This document shows positions 23,950-36,199 of a DNA stretch of 64,000 nt, one piece after another. The stretch's first letter is position 1; each line of letters opens with the position of its first letter. This DNA is from Coriaria nepalensis. Lineage: Eukaryota; Streptophyta; Magnoliopsida; Cucurbitales; Coriariaceae. Location: positions 3,084,501-3,148,500 of the forward strand of contig CP114481.1 in assembly GCA_027186245.1 (NCBI GenBank). The letters run 5' to 3'. Under the pieces are notes generated by a model. That model ran no database searches and had not been told where the DNA came from. It saw nothing but the letters and a program-made list of their open reading frames with translations. Both the position numbers and the translations under genes were made by a program.

Positions 23950-25100
23950 TGTCTCATATCGAGGTTCTTCTATGTAAAGATGTACTTAAGACTCCTATAA
24001 TTCGTAAATATCTTACAGCGGGCCCTATAGAGATAGTGTCATCATATTTTCAAAGAAAATCTAGCCGCTTCTAATTTCAAGTCATGAGTTGGGTAGTTCC
24101 TCTCATGATCTTTCAGTTGTTTTGATCCATAAGCTATTACTTTTCCATCTTGCATCAGAACTGCCTCTAGGCTAATCTTTGATGTGTCACTATACATCGT
24201 AAACTCTGCTTCCTCGATACGTATGATAAGAATAGGTGTGCTAGTCAGTATACTCTTTATTTCTTAGAAGCTTTGTTCACACTTTTTCGTCCACTCATAC
24301 TTCCTTTCCTTCTTAGTAAGAGCTATGAGTGGTGTAGCGAGACTAGAAAATTCTTCTCCAAATCTTCTGTATACTCGCTAATCTAAGAAAACTTCAAATT
24401 TCAGTAACAGTAAGTTGGCCATTTCATTATTGCTTCAATCTTTGTAGGGTCCACTGATATTCCTCTCCTAGACACTACATGTCTGAAGAATTTCACATCG
24501 TCTAACCAAAACTCGCACTTAGAAAACTTTGTATAGAGTTTATGCCTTTTCAATATCCGCAGTACGACTTATAGATGGTTTTCATGCTCCTCTTTAGATT
24601 TAGAGTACACTAGTATATCGTCGATAAATATTACTACAGATTTATCGAGAATATTTATAAACACTCGATTCATCAAATCCATAAATGTTATAGGGGCGTT
24701 TGTCATTCTAAACAGCATTACCAAGAACTCATAATGTTCTTAATGAGTCCTAAAAGCCATATTTGGGACGTCTTCTTTCTTAACTATTAGCTGGTGATAT
24801 CTCGATCATAGATCGATCTTTGAGAAAGGTGTTGTCCCTTTTAGTTGATCGAATAAATAATCAATCTTTGGTAGAGGATATTTGTTCCTCAATGTCACTT
24901 TATTAAATTCCCGAAGTTGATACATAAATAACATCATTTCATCTTTCTTCTTTACAAACAAGACCGGTTCTCTCCAAGGAGAATGGGTTAGTCGTATAAA
25001 TCCCTTATCAAATAGCGCTTGTAGCTGAGTCTACAACTCTTTGAATTCTGCTAGTGCCATCTAATAAGGTGCCTTAGATATGGGCACCATCCCTAATAAA
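23950..25100 (-). pseudogene. Gypsy reverse transcriptase and RNase H
   Basis: Read leftwards from about 25060, the minus strand gives [39 protein letters not shown], then [11 protein letters not shown] near 24640-24600, which is the polymerase active-site motif (FIDD in place of the commoner YIDD). It continues with [15 protein letters not shown] and VDPTKIEAI, then RNase H pieces up to about 23950. Stops and shifts are frequent, so no enzyme is expected. Confidence 0.8.
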
Positions 25101-25134
25101 AGTTCAATCTCCAAGGTAATGAGTCGGTCATCTT

Positions 25135-25790
25135 TTATACATCTTCTGGACCAATTTTCATTTCTATCATTTGATCCACTACATTGGCTAGCTCATCAAC
25201 ATAACCACTATTTAGCAATTTCTTCGCTCTCATTACTAAGATCATCATTTTAGATTGCCTTCTAGAGTCCCCTTCGAACTCAAATCCTTCTTCAATGTTC
25301 AATTTAAAAGTGACCATTCGATCTCTCATCTAATAGATGCATTTTTTTTTCAAGGAAATCCATTCCCAGGATAACGTCATAATTGCATATGTCGATGATA
25401 ATGAGGTTTGTGTACAGTTCTTTTCTTGAAATGAGAATTGGTACTATACGAAACCACAAACTAGATAGCATAACTTCCTTAGAGGGAAGGGCGGTCCTAA
25501 AGCTTTATCCCAATCTATCATTGTCTCTATCATATTTATGAGCAAAAGTATACGACACAAAGGAATGGGTTACACCCGAATCAAACAACACATAGGCATC
25601 TAAATTGGCAACAAAAAGCTGACCTGTCACCGTGCTCGATGTTCCCGCTTATACATCATTTTTGGAGAGCATGAATATCTTGACATTCATCTTTGTTGCT
25701 TCCAATCTACCATGATTAATTGTTGGGCCTTCAATTTGAGGTTGCATCACGTTGAGTCGTGGCCCTTGAGACTTTGGCGGATTGGGATTT
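25135..25790 (-). pseudogene. Gypsy aspartic protease region
   Basis: About 25600-25560 the minus strand encodes LFDSGVTHSFVS, the retroviral-type protease active site with the catalytic D and S-G kept. CNYDVILGMDFL follows near 25390-25350. The open piece 25329-25135 is the protease to RT linker. Confidence 0.75.
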
Positions 25791-26590
25791 TTATCCTAAG
25801 TTGCTCGGTTACTACAGTCCTAAGCATAATGACCTTCATTTCCACAAATTTAACAAATATTTGAGCCCAATCTGCATTCTCCTAGGTGTTTCTTTCCGTA
25901 TTTTGGACAATTAGGAAAAACTCTTCTATCAGCATTGTTTACTTTCCTTTTTTGTTATTATTGATCGCCAAAATTTATCTTCTTATTATTGCTCGGATAG
26001 ACCTTAGCCTCTTTAATTAATTGTTGGGTTTAAGATCCTTGACCCTTATGAAATTATCATTTCCCTATTTAAACTATCTCTTGGAGTTATTTCATGCCTC
26101 AAAGAACTTGTTTCGTTTCTCCTTAGCCCGAGCCAGGCGATACTCTACTCGAAGGGCAGTTGCGACACATTCTATTATAGTTGTTGGGGGATTATCATCA
26201 CTATCTATGAAAAAGCTAGTTATGCGCAAAACATCTCCATCATTCTCCTGGCTCTCTCCTCCTCAATGTGTACCAAAGAGGGGCACAAGGCGCTAATTGG
26301 TCAAATTTTTGAACAGCCTCTATCACCGATATATTTCCTTGTTTAAGGTTAATAAACTCTGCCTCTAGGCAGCCATAGTGTTTCTAATATAATATTTATC
26401 ATTAAACTCTACCACAAAATCTTCCCACGTTAATGTCACCACATCACGTCTCATTATAACTATCTCCCACCAATAGCGAGCATCCTTCTTAAACATGTAG
26501 GTTGCACACACAACCTTCTCTCTCTTAGTGAAGTCCATAAATTTCAAAATAGTTTGAATGGAGTATAACCACTCCTCAACTACCAATGAA
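25790..26590 (-). pseudogene. Gypsy gag with zinc knuckles
   Basis: 26586-26365 encodes the gag core (VEEWLYSIQTILKFM, ARYWWEIV, TWEDFVVEFNDKYY). Around 25905-25800 there are two zinc-knuckle-like stretches, the second keeping GHY but containing stops (C-stop-I-C-GNEGHYA-stop-DC). The two parts are joined by frame-shifted sequence. Confidence 0.75.
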
Positions 26591-27150
26591 TCCTTTTAAT
26601 CCTCGAAATCCATGAGTTTCATATGGCAAAAACACTCATAGAATGGCTTTTGTCGAATCTCTTGCATCCTATGATTACCATGCACATGTTCTCGAGGGAG
26701 TACATCCTTTTGTAGTACCTCCGATTCATGTCCTCTCATTGGAATGCTTCCTTCACTGTTTTGTCATTGTGACATTTGTCTATATAGTTCTCGATTTATG
26801 TGTCTTTCACTTCTAAATGTTGTTGCAAGCTAGAAATCAACATTGCTAATTCTTGTTCTTTCCCCTGTACCTTGGGTACTATGTTAGCTCGAGTTGCTCT
26901 AGTGCTTATGTTCTCATTTTTCTAGACTTCTAGTAACTTATGATCCTAACATTTGGAAGTAGATATTTGTATCAACTCTCCAAGTACTATCTCGTAACAT
27001 GTAATCATGAAATACCATTATGAAATGCCATAATTTATATCTAAGAAACTCAATGCACACACAAATCGCATCATTGAAATCAATAAACTAAAATACTTAC
27101 TTAAACTTGTTAAGTTGGTACGATGATGTGACCCGCGCTGTTTGAACTTC

Positions 27151-27164
27151 GCTCTGATACCAAT
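27151..27164 (-). promoter_or_regulatory. Primer-binding site (initiator tRNA-Met type)
   Basis: Directly inside the 5' LTR the minus strand reads ATTGGTATCAGAGC, matching the TGGTATCAGAGC sequence complementary to the 3' end of plant initiator tRNA-Met. The adjoining LTR ends in ...CTACA on this strand. This fixes both the orientation of the element and the inner border of the LTR. Confidence 0.9.
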
Positions 27165-28280
27165 TGTAGCGATCAACACTGTTTGGACTGTTACATTACT
27201 ATACTTTTCCTCGTAAAATCAAAGTATTTTTTTTCCACTAAGGACTTAGTTTCAAAGAAGCTTTTAAAAACTTTCATTATTAAAAAGGTTTCTTGTTTAG
27301 TAGCAACATTTATCATATCAAAAGTATGTTATAGTGCTACTATTAAATGTGCACGTATCGACAATGAGATCTCAAAACATTTATAAGAAGGTTCTCAAAA
27401 TATTTGCTAAGTCTTGACGATGCACCAAAATATTTATAACTATTACTATTTACAATATTAAAGTGGAAGTTTACAGCGTAGCTATCGTCCTGGTACCATT
27501 ACCTCCTCTACAATCATCACACACTCTCTCAACAAGTTTGTCAGGGTAACTTGACCAGTTGCTTATCCTTCGTGCCTATAACATGGAATGGATGACATGA
27601 GCTTTCACTCAGTAAGTACATACTTAACGCATAAAACAGTTATGAAGGCATATGATGTATGAAACATGTAATATATAATAATCTTAAAAACAACATTCTT
27701 CATAAGGGTTACATGCTTCTATCTTACTATTTCTTATACTTTCTTACTTTTTTTTTATTAGGCCTCGTGTACGTACCAGTTGAGTGTTCAACCAATGGAA
27801 AGATAGGTGAGCAACCCGATCCAAACTTACTCATAGTCCTAGCATGCCTCGGTATGTATTAACATAACTTATCATAATCCCCTCTTCATTGGGCCTCAGC
27901 CCTTCCTTCGAGGGTCGGTATAACACAAAACTATTCTCTCATTTCTTTCTATCTTCATATATCTTATAATTTCTTAACATGAAATAGGAGGTAAGCTTTG
28001 CATGATGTTCATGAGTGCATATGTTGTTTAAGGATTTTCTAGAACAACAACTATAATAATTATAGCACTCATAACAATCAAACGTTTCATGATCACTATT
28101 CAATTAGTAACTTGAGCAACCATGCCATCATTAGAAATAACTCATCAGGTTTCAAAAATAGTTTCCATGTTGTAGGTGAGATTTGTACTTACTTGATACC
28201 CGATTTTACTAGAAAGGTTTATGGTTATTCTACGGTCACTGTATCAACTGTTCACCTATCCAATCAAGAATTTAACTTAG
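27165..28280 (-). repeat. 5' LTR of the first gypsy element
   Basis: Partner of 18725-19832. On the plus strand it starts TGTAGCGATC at 27165. Its outer end is placed at 28280, where similarity to the other copy stops. A TG dinucleotide is not evident at that outer end, so it may be slightly truncated or misplaced. Confidence 0.85.
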
Positions 28281-31200
28281 AATTTGTGTCAATTCTCTAG
28301 AAATTCCAGTAGAATCTGTGAAATGCATTGATGTGATTTATGTGGTTTTTGGATGAGTTTGTTGAGTTGTTATGACAATTTGAGCTTCCTGCAAATTTGG
28401 ATAATAGACTCGAAATCCGTCCCGAAGGTGTTTAATTGTGTTTTTAACCATGGAAACAAGTATGAAATGTTTCAAAACGTTTAGGCCAGTCAACTTGCCC
28501 CGAGCATTACCGTGGGTGGTGGCTAGCAGTCGCATCGTTGATGCAGGCTAGCACACATGCAACTGCCGCCGCCTCCCAATAGGCTGCTCGGTTTGGCTAG
28601 GTTGAATCCCTAAAATATTAAAATGCCGGTCCTACTTTTTGGGTTATTAATTAATTAAAATAGGTTTTTAAAGGATGGGTTTTAATTGCCCAATATGTTT
28701 GGCATATTGGTTTTGGGCCTAGATTGGACCATTCGGAAAAGTGACATAAAATTTCATAAATTCCGGAAAATCTGGAATTGATTATTGAATTTAAGGTTAT
28801 TAGGTCATTATCATTAATATTGATTAACTTGTAATAAATATGTTATAAATGTTATAAAGATATTAAATAACAAGTCAATAAATATATGGGCCCAATTCTT
28901 GAACGTTTAAAGTTTTCAACTTAAAATTAAATGATTCTATAAATGTTATAAATTTTTAATTGTATGATTGTTAATATACTTTAAATTGTTAGAATTGGAC
29001 TCTAGTTAATGCTTTATGGGAAACTTGAATTTGATGAAGGAGTTCACCAAATTAAAGGTTCTTGTATTATTCATTTTCTTAAAATTAGAAAGAGTTTAAA
29101 TATTAAGAAATTAATTTTTCCAACAACCATGGATTAATGCTATAATTTGAAAGAGTTCAAAATTTAAAAAAATTTATAACTTTAAGTTTACACTCTTAAA
29201 TTGTTAAGATAATATCAAAATATAAGTTAAATTTCTTAAAAAGGAAAATTATGGAATTAATAACTATAACGATGGCCTTAAATATTAAGGTGACATCTAA
29301 TAGTTACTTTAGTTCCATTAATTAATCCAAAAGAAATAAACATGTTTGATTAAGAGTAATCACTTGCTTGATTAAGAGTTAATAAAAAATAAACATATTT
29401 GATTAAGAGTTAATCACATGCTTGATTAAGAATTAATCGTATATAAATATGAATAATTAAGAGCTAATCATAATAAAATTTGTTTGTCCAAATAAACTGC
29501 AAACTTAATCAAAATTTGAATTGATATTTGAAGAATGCCAAAAATTACATGATTGATCATATTAAATAACTGGAACAGATTGGCATGAATATTGATCAAT
29601 TGTTGATAATAATCATTCATGATTGAAATATTGTATGAATGAATGATTCGAATGTAGATTCTCTGAATGTCTAAAGGATTCATGCATCCATGGAAATATT
29701 TTTGATGAGATAAATAATATTCCCTTCTAGATTATATTAAGCTTGAAAATTATATAAGAAAATCTTACATTGGTGCCTTCCAAAGTGCTACAACTAATCC
29801 AATTGTTGGGTGAAATTGTCATCAAATGCATAAGATGCATGTGAACACATCGTTCCAGCAGTACTTGGCTATGAAGTTCAAGCGGGTTTTATGTCATACA
29901 AATATTTTGAGTTAAGCTTAACTTGTGTAAATATGGTTGGGTATGGCACATTTGACCATATCTCTTAAAGGCAGTAGAGGAGTTGTATGAGATATAACTA
30001 CAGGAAAAATTTTGTTACTTCATATGGATATTTTATATTATTGTTTCTTCTACCCACTAGAAGAAAAGTGTTTTCTCCCGATTCATGAAAAGTGATAGCA
30101 TCAATTATAGAAAAATTGTGAGAGTTTGACTAAAATTAAATAGACTCTTAAATTTAGTATTTGATGTAAATATATTAAATTACTTTTATGCTGAATTATT
30201 TGTTTTCTTTATAAAAAAGTCATGAAAAATAGTTTGTTAATATCCATAGAGAAAGGATAAGCTATGCTTTTAATAATTCTTAGGCATCAGAAATTCGAGC
30301 ATAGTAAAATATGTTACTCTTGATTAAGAATCACCTATGTTAGAGAGAAGTGGGGCCGCTTCTAAGGGAATTGACTTGGACATAATTCTTATAAATTCTT
30401 GCAGAACCAGGCAGATGTTTCGAGGCTAAAATGAACATAACAATGAGAACTCAAATGTGTTAGGTAAGACTCCTGTGTGAAATATATTATTTTTTACATG
30501 AATGGCAGAATAGTTCAAAAACATCGTGTCTACTGATCAGCTAGTAAAATCAATATACTTTTACAAGGGAAGGTTCAAAGGTTAATACCTACCTATCCTA
30601 TACAGTTTTCAAATCGTCGAACTCTATCTGTAGGTCAAAAACGTTTTAATGTCGAAAAACATCCATTTTAGATAATTCGTCAATTTCATTCATGTAAGAG
30701 ATTATTGGAAAAAATTAGCATATCAACATACTATGTTTATGCTCGATTTTGAGCGGGGCGTACTTCGTGTAAACAAAAAGTCAAAATTGATTCAGATTCT
30801 CTCATATGATACGCTCAAAATGATTAATGGGTAAATGAGAAATTAAATCTCAAAGTGCAACCATTGGAATGGTTTGAAAGAGAAAAAAAAATGGGAAATT
30901 TTTTTGTCCCATATTGGAAAGGAAAACAAGTGGTAGAGTGCTTATATAGAATTGTATATTTGTTAATGGATAATAAAATATAAGCTAGAATGCTATCTCT
31001 TGCGCGTGCCTACATGGGGGTGCAAATCCAGACCGGATTAGGCTTGGTTCGTGTGCGCCTATACCTGGGTGTGCCGAATGTCGGCTTGAAAATGACCCGG
31101 TTTGCCTTGACCCACTTTTGTTTTCTTCCTGAATTTTTTTTTTCTCTCTTCATCTTCTTATACAAAAACGTATGAAGATGAAACATTATAATCTAACATT

Positions 31201-32294
31201 CGATTTCGTCATATTTAAATTTTATTAAACCATATTAAATTTCAGATTAATTCTCATTAATCACATCTCCCCTAATGAGCCTATAAATTGGTAGCTTCCT
31301 TTTATTTGGAAACACACTCACACCAATAAAAACTGAAAACTCTCTATTTTCATTCCTCTCATACAAGTTTTAAGTTTCCAGTATAATAGAGTTCGAGCCA
31401 CTGTTTGAGTTCGGGGAATAGTTCAGTAGTGCGTCGTTTCTATTCATCTATGTTATATTCTGAGAGACAGAGCTGTTCAACCTTCTACACTGACGTAACA
31501 GAGCGAATATGTTTTAAGAAAATTGTTGTATAACAAGACTCAGTTTGATTCTCTATTTCTATTATATTTTTTCTATTATATTCTATGTTTTTAGATTCTA
31601 TTCTATTTTGTTTTTCTATCATATTCTATTATATTTTTACATATTCCATTATATTATATTTTATTATTTTATTCTATTTTTATAAATTATATTTTATTCT
31701 ATTATATCTTATTTTATTCTATTTTTTTATAAATTTTATTTTATAAATTATTTTATTTTACATATCATTATTTTTTATTTACTATTTATATTTACTATTT
31801 ACCTTATTTATTATATATATTAAATCCTAGGGATCAAATTAAAAAATTCGATCCATTTTTCAATGATTTTACTCACGTGTCATGTTGATTCAGAATGTTT
31901 GGTCAGCAACATATTAGTTAAAACAGAAACTAAAATAGTGGGGGCTGTTTAGCCCATTTTGCAAAATACAAAGGTTTAATTTTTACTTACTCTTTAACCC
32001 CTGCGGGGCTCTATAGCCTTTATCCCATCATTAATTGCAAAAGCAAAAGCGTGTGTCAAACGTTCAAAGCCTGCGCGTGAGATAGTGTACTCCTTGCACA
32101 GCACAAACTCACTCTTATTACAACAAAACGAGAAAAGAAAGGGAAGAAGGTAAGCACCAGTAAGAAAACTTCAAAACAGAGAGAGAGAGAAAACTCGAAG
32201 AATGGACAGAACCTGCTGGACAACATAAATATTAGACAGATTTGAGGGAGGAAAGGATCCTACAGCAGTGTGATACTTAGGAGAAGAAAGAAAG
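28281..32294. other. Gene-free spacer with LTR-like and low-complexity stretches
   Basis: No convincing gene. 28480-28640 is unusually GC-rich for this window. 29334-29440 holds a 53-bp-period tandem duplication built on TTGATTAAGAGTTAATC. 30905-31535 looks like a plant LTR (TGTCCCATATTGGAAAG at the left, CTATAAATTGG near 31281, a leader-like tail) but has no second copy, primer site or coding sequence. 31550-31830 is an AT-rich low-complexity stretch of TATTCTATT-type words. 31900-32294 is the presumed MYB5 promoter and leader, with a GA tract at about 32181-32193. Confidence 0.5.
29334..29440. repeat. 53-bp tandem duplication
   Basis: AAATAAACAT followed by (G/A)TTTGATTAAGAG begins at 29334 and again at 29387. 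The copies also share the TTGATTAAGA...TTAAT second half. Only two copies are seen, and decayed traces continue to about 29470. Confidence 0.75.
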
Positions 32295-33685
32295 ATGAGG
32301 AAACCATCTTCTTTATCGACGACGACGACAGATCATCATCATCATCATCATCCTCAGACAGGTGGTGGCGGTACTAAAAAGCCGTGCTGCGCCAAGGTGG
32401 GCCTGAAGAGGGGGCCGTGGACGCCTGAGGAAGATGAGCTTTTATCCAACTACATCAAGAAAGAGGGAGAAGGTCGGTGGCGAACACTTCCAAAGCGAGC
32501 TGGCCTTCTTCGCTGTGGGAAGAGCTGCCGCCTTCGCTGGATGAACTATCTTCGCCCCTCAGTCAAACGTGGCCAGATCGCTCCTGATGAAGAAGATCTT
32601 ATCCTTCGCCTCCACCGTCTTTTAGGCAATCGGTACCTATGCATTACCAGAAAAATTAATAACATATGTCTAATTAGGGTTAGCGATTTTGGCAACATCT
32701 GTATCGAATTTATTTTGCAATTTTATTTTTTTCTATGGGTACGGTTTCACTTAAACTGCTGTGCTTAATATTGGCTCGAAACACAGTCACTGAGAAATCA
32801 CTTTGACTAGCTCGTACCTGGGTTTTCTAACCAGTACTCTATGTTTACATGTTTAATTACATGCAAGCTAACGTTGTGATATATATGCCCAAAACTAATA
32901 AGAGATCTCCTAACAAGTATCTGTGTGGTAAATGCTATAGGTGGTCATTGATAGCAGGAAGAATACCAGGACGGACAGATAATGAGATAAAAAATTACTG
33001 GAACACGCACCTGAGTAAGAAACTGATAGGCCAAGGAATAGATCCAAGAACCCACAAGCCTTTGAATCCAGAATCATCTGCTCACCATAATGCTAAAGCT
33101 TCCTCCTCTAAGTTGGACAATATTAATCATCCAATAATACAACTTCCAAGCCCTAACCCTACTCAAAGTGCCTCAGATCCAACTGCGACAGATCAAGAAA
33201 TTATAAATACTCCCACTGGAAGTAGTACTCAGATTATAATACCGGTCAGTATCAACATGAAGGAGAAATTTCCAGCTGCAAGAACTAGCTTGGATGATCA
33301 GTTTCACAGTAATGGGACAGTAATGCATCATGGCTATGCAAATATGCCTACTACTGCTACTTGTCAAGATGGTGCCATAGTGGCTGGTATGATCAGAAGC
33401 AGCAACAATGGGACTAGCAATGAAGCAGCCGAAGATATAAATTATTGCTCAGATGATATCTTTTCATCCTTCTTGAACTCATTGATCAATGAAGATGCAT
33501 TCAATAATAGCCAATTACCGCAACAGCACTCTAACAGGAGTGTTAATGCACAGCCTCCTCATGATCCTACATCAACTAGTTTTGGGCTTGTATCCGGATG
33601 GGAGTCAACTAGCGCTATTCTTATATCTTCTAGATCTTTTAATCAGAGTGATCCCAAGGGGGTGGATGATGAAGCTGCAGAGTAG
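32295..33685 (+). CDS. MYB5: R2R3-MYB transcription factor, MYB5 type
   Basis: Nuclear transcription factor. MYB5 proteins act with bHLH and WD40 partners on proanthocyanidin/flavonoid genes, seed-coat mucilage and trichomes. Two exons, 32295-32632 and 32941-33685, join in phase (CG/G = Arg) to 360 codons. The R2 repeat runs about residues 38-88 ([13 protein letters not shown] ... RWMNYLRPS) and R3 about 91-139 ([20 protein letters not shown] ... IKNYWNTHL). R3 has the full bHLH-interaction signature [DE]Lx2[RK]x3Lx6Lx3R. After R3 come [16 protein letters not shown] and, near residue 280, [15 protein letters not shown], the C-terminal motif shared by Arabidopsis MYB5 and grape MYB5a/b. The single intron sits at the common second R2R3-MYB position; the usual first intron is absent, as in MYB5. 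A six-His run near the N-terminus comes from a CAT repeat. The frame is intact. Confidence 0.93.
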
Positions 33686-36199
33686 GGTACCGATCCATCC
33701 ATTTTGGTCAAAACTGTGGTCAATTGCTTCAATTGATATTGGTTCTGAAAATGCATGCAGTATAATTAGAGTATCGACATTGTATTAATCAAAGGGTGTG
33801 GATTATATTTATTTTTATGTCTGTGTTTGTTTTGTATGCATGTTATCAGATTCTATCCCCACTTGTATAATGTTCATATGGTGTTGTATGCTATTATATG
33901 ATCCGGTGTTATGAACATAATCTCATTATAATTAATGAACAAGTGATTATTGTGATATAGGGTAACACTTTTGTTAATTATCGCATAATAGCTAATCATA
34001 AACGTATTATAAACATCTCATTTTTCTAACTTGCTAGAGTCCATGCGTTTTCCATGTATCTTACTTTAGGAGAAGATATATTATAAATATTGTATTACTC
34101 CAGTCAGACATGGTATAACAACTAAACTATGTAGCCTACCAAATCAAATTAGGGGATCATTAATAAGTTTCAGTGCATTAACAAATTAAGCAACCTGATA
34201 CATAGTTTCGAGAGCTAATATCCGCGTAGGTAATCCTGAAAATATTAAAAATGAGCTTACATGATAATGGTAAATGATGATGATGACGAACGCCTTAGCA
34301 TTTCTGTACCATGCATGTATCAATATCACATGACATAACACATGAAATCTTTCCTATCTAGCCAGGGGATCATTTATACTAAGAGAAATTAGATTAAGAC
34401 CTAATTCTCTTATAATTGATTTTGAAAACACTAATGTTTTTATCGGCATGCATTTGATAGAATATCAAGTTTGTTGCTATTCCTATTGATTATTCTTCAT
34501 AACACGCTGTCCATTGTTTATGAGCAATAATTAACACGTAGTCACCTACAATTCACTTACGATTCCAACCTAATGTTTTAGTTTACATGCATTATGAATG
34601 ACATAAGTTTGATCTGTTCTAAGAGAATGTAAATTTATATCTTACCTTTGGAGCTTCCCATCTCATGTATTAGCTGCTGGATATTGCTCAATGGTTCTTT
34701 GTGATCCAGCACTCTATATTTTCCTTAATTGAATCAAATCGAGTACTACTTATTCCTATGAGTAGATGTGTGTCTGTACACCTCTCGTATTACAATAGCA
34801 TACTTTGGAGATATATCTATTAATTAGGAACCAACTAGCTAATTGAGAAAAAGAAGAACGTATGGCGTTCATATTAGCAGCCAAATGTAATTTTTCATAG
34901 TTTAGTCATAGATATATCTAACACACTTGATTCCTAGGAGCTACAATGCTAGTATAAACTAGTGCGGAAGGGGAATCTACCAAATCAATGTTATTGACAT
35001 TTAATAGACCATAACGTTTTCAAAATGATTTAGATTTTTATAATGATCACCCAGTCACGGGGAAACAAGCTAGGTATCTAAATGCAAGACAATGTATGGT
35101 AACATCAATGAGGCTTACTATATATTGTTGATCGTGACGAGAACAATAACTACAAGACCTTTAACGAAAATTAATAAACAAGATAGGAAGAAAACCACTT
35201 ACTATAACTAAAGTAAGACCAAGTAGTAGACGTACGTACGTAGGTAATCGATCAGCTTGTGATGAAGTTGCATAACTTTTGGAACAGCAGTCCATTCGCC
35301 CAGTACTGCAGATATACGTACATAATTAAATATATCTTCATCACTTCTAGCCTACTGAAGCGAACGACACCAAAAGAGTAATTTTCCGAAGATCAATCAC
35401 CCACTCTCTCCTTCACTCCCCTGTCTATTCATTCATTTTATAGACGTGTTTAGTCTAGATATCTGATTTTTCTAGCTTTATTTTCGTTTGCTTACACAAA
35501 TAATAGCAATAACAGGCCAAGAATAACTTACGAATTCATGATTCTTGTCAGTACGTGCATGGCTGGTGATAGAGCTGATCAATTTCTCTTAGAGAGTACT
35601 TACATAAGTCTTGACTCTTGAGTGGATTTATCTACGTGTTTTCATATTATTGGTCTAAGATATCCACATATATAGGATTCTCTAATATTCTAAAAATTTC
35701 TCATATATAATCGGAGATTAATGCAAACCAAAATTCATTCATGAAGGTTGCAGTTTCCAAAAGGCTAGCTTCATATAACTAGAGTAACTCACCTCGAAAC
35801 TATAATCCAGAATCGCTTGTCGTAAAGTTCATTCTTCTCTTTTCAGCAATTCTTTCAAGTTCCAGATCGTATTCTAATGCATCGTGCATGTTTGCGTAAT
35901 ATACATTATAGCATGGATGCCCAATGCTTATGTCCTTTTATGTTCTAGAACTAGACACGGATCCCTCAAAATATGAGCGAGCTAGATCTAATTATTTTAT
36001 TAGTAAAAGAAACAAAAATCTAATTATCTTTGAAGTGATATAAATTACATATATTTATATATATTAATTAATATATGTAATAATATACATTTATGATGGG
36101 GTATTGAAATTTTGTTTATAGCTTATTAAGGAAGAAATAAAATTAAAATAATTTTATTGGAAAAAAAAAAAAAGAAATAGCAAGAGTAATATTTTTATC
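33686..36199. other. Spacer downstream of MYB5
   Basis: The first 300 bases are the likely 3' UTR and polyadenylation region of MYB5. The rest, to 36199, is AT-rich with no frame or domain I recognise. A short ACGTACGTACGTAG run occurs at about 35231. Poly-A tracts near 36160 precede the next LTR. Confidence 0.5.

Larger units (their letters stand above)
18725..28280 (-). mobile_element. Ty3/gypsy chromovirus-type LTR retrotransposon, decayed
   Basis: The element reads right to left: 5' LTR 28280-27165, primer-binding site 27164-27151, gag about 26590-25790, protease about 25590, reverse transcriptase about 25060-24400, RNase H about 24300-23950, integrase about 23790-22700, a chromodomain-like tail about 22700-22330, a 2.5-kb noncoding stretch and the 3' LTR 19832-18725. 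The gag-PR-RT-RH-IN order and the tail after integrase fit plant chromoviruses. Numerous stops in every domain and many LTR differences show an old, inactive copy. The outer LTR end on the right side lacks a clean TG, and I saw no target-site duplication. Confidence 0.85.
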
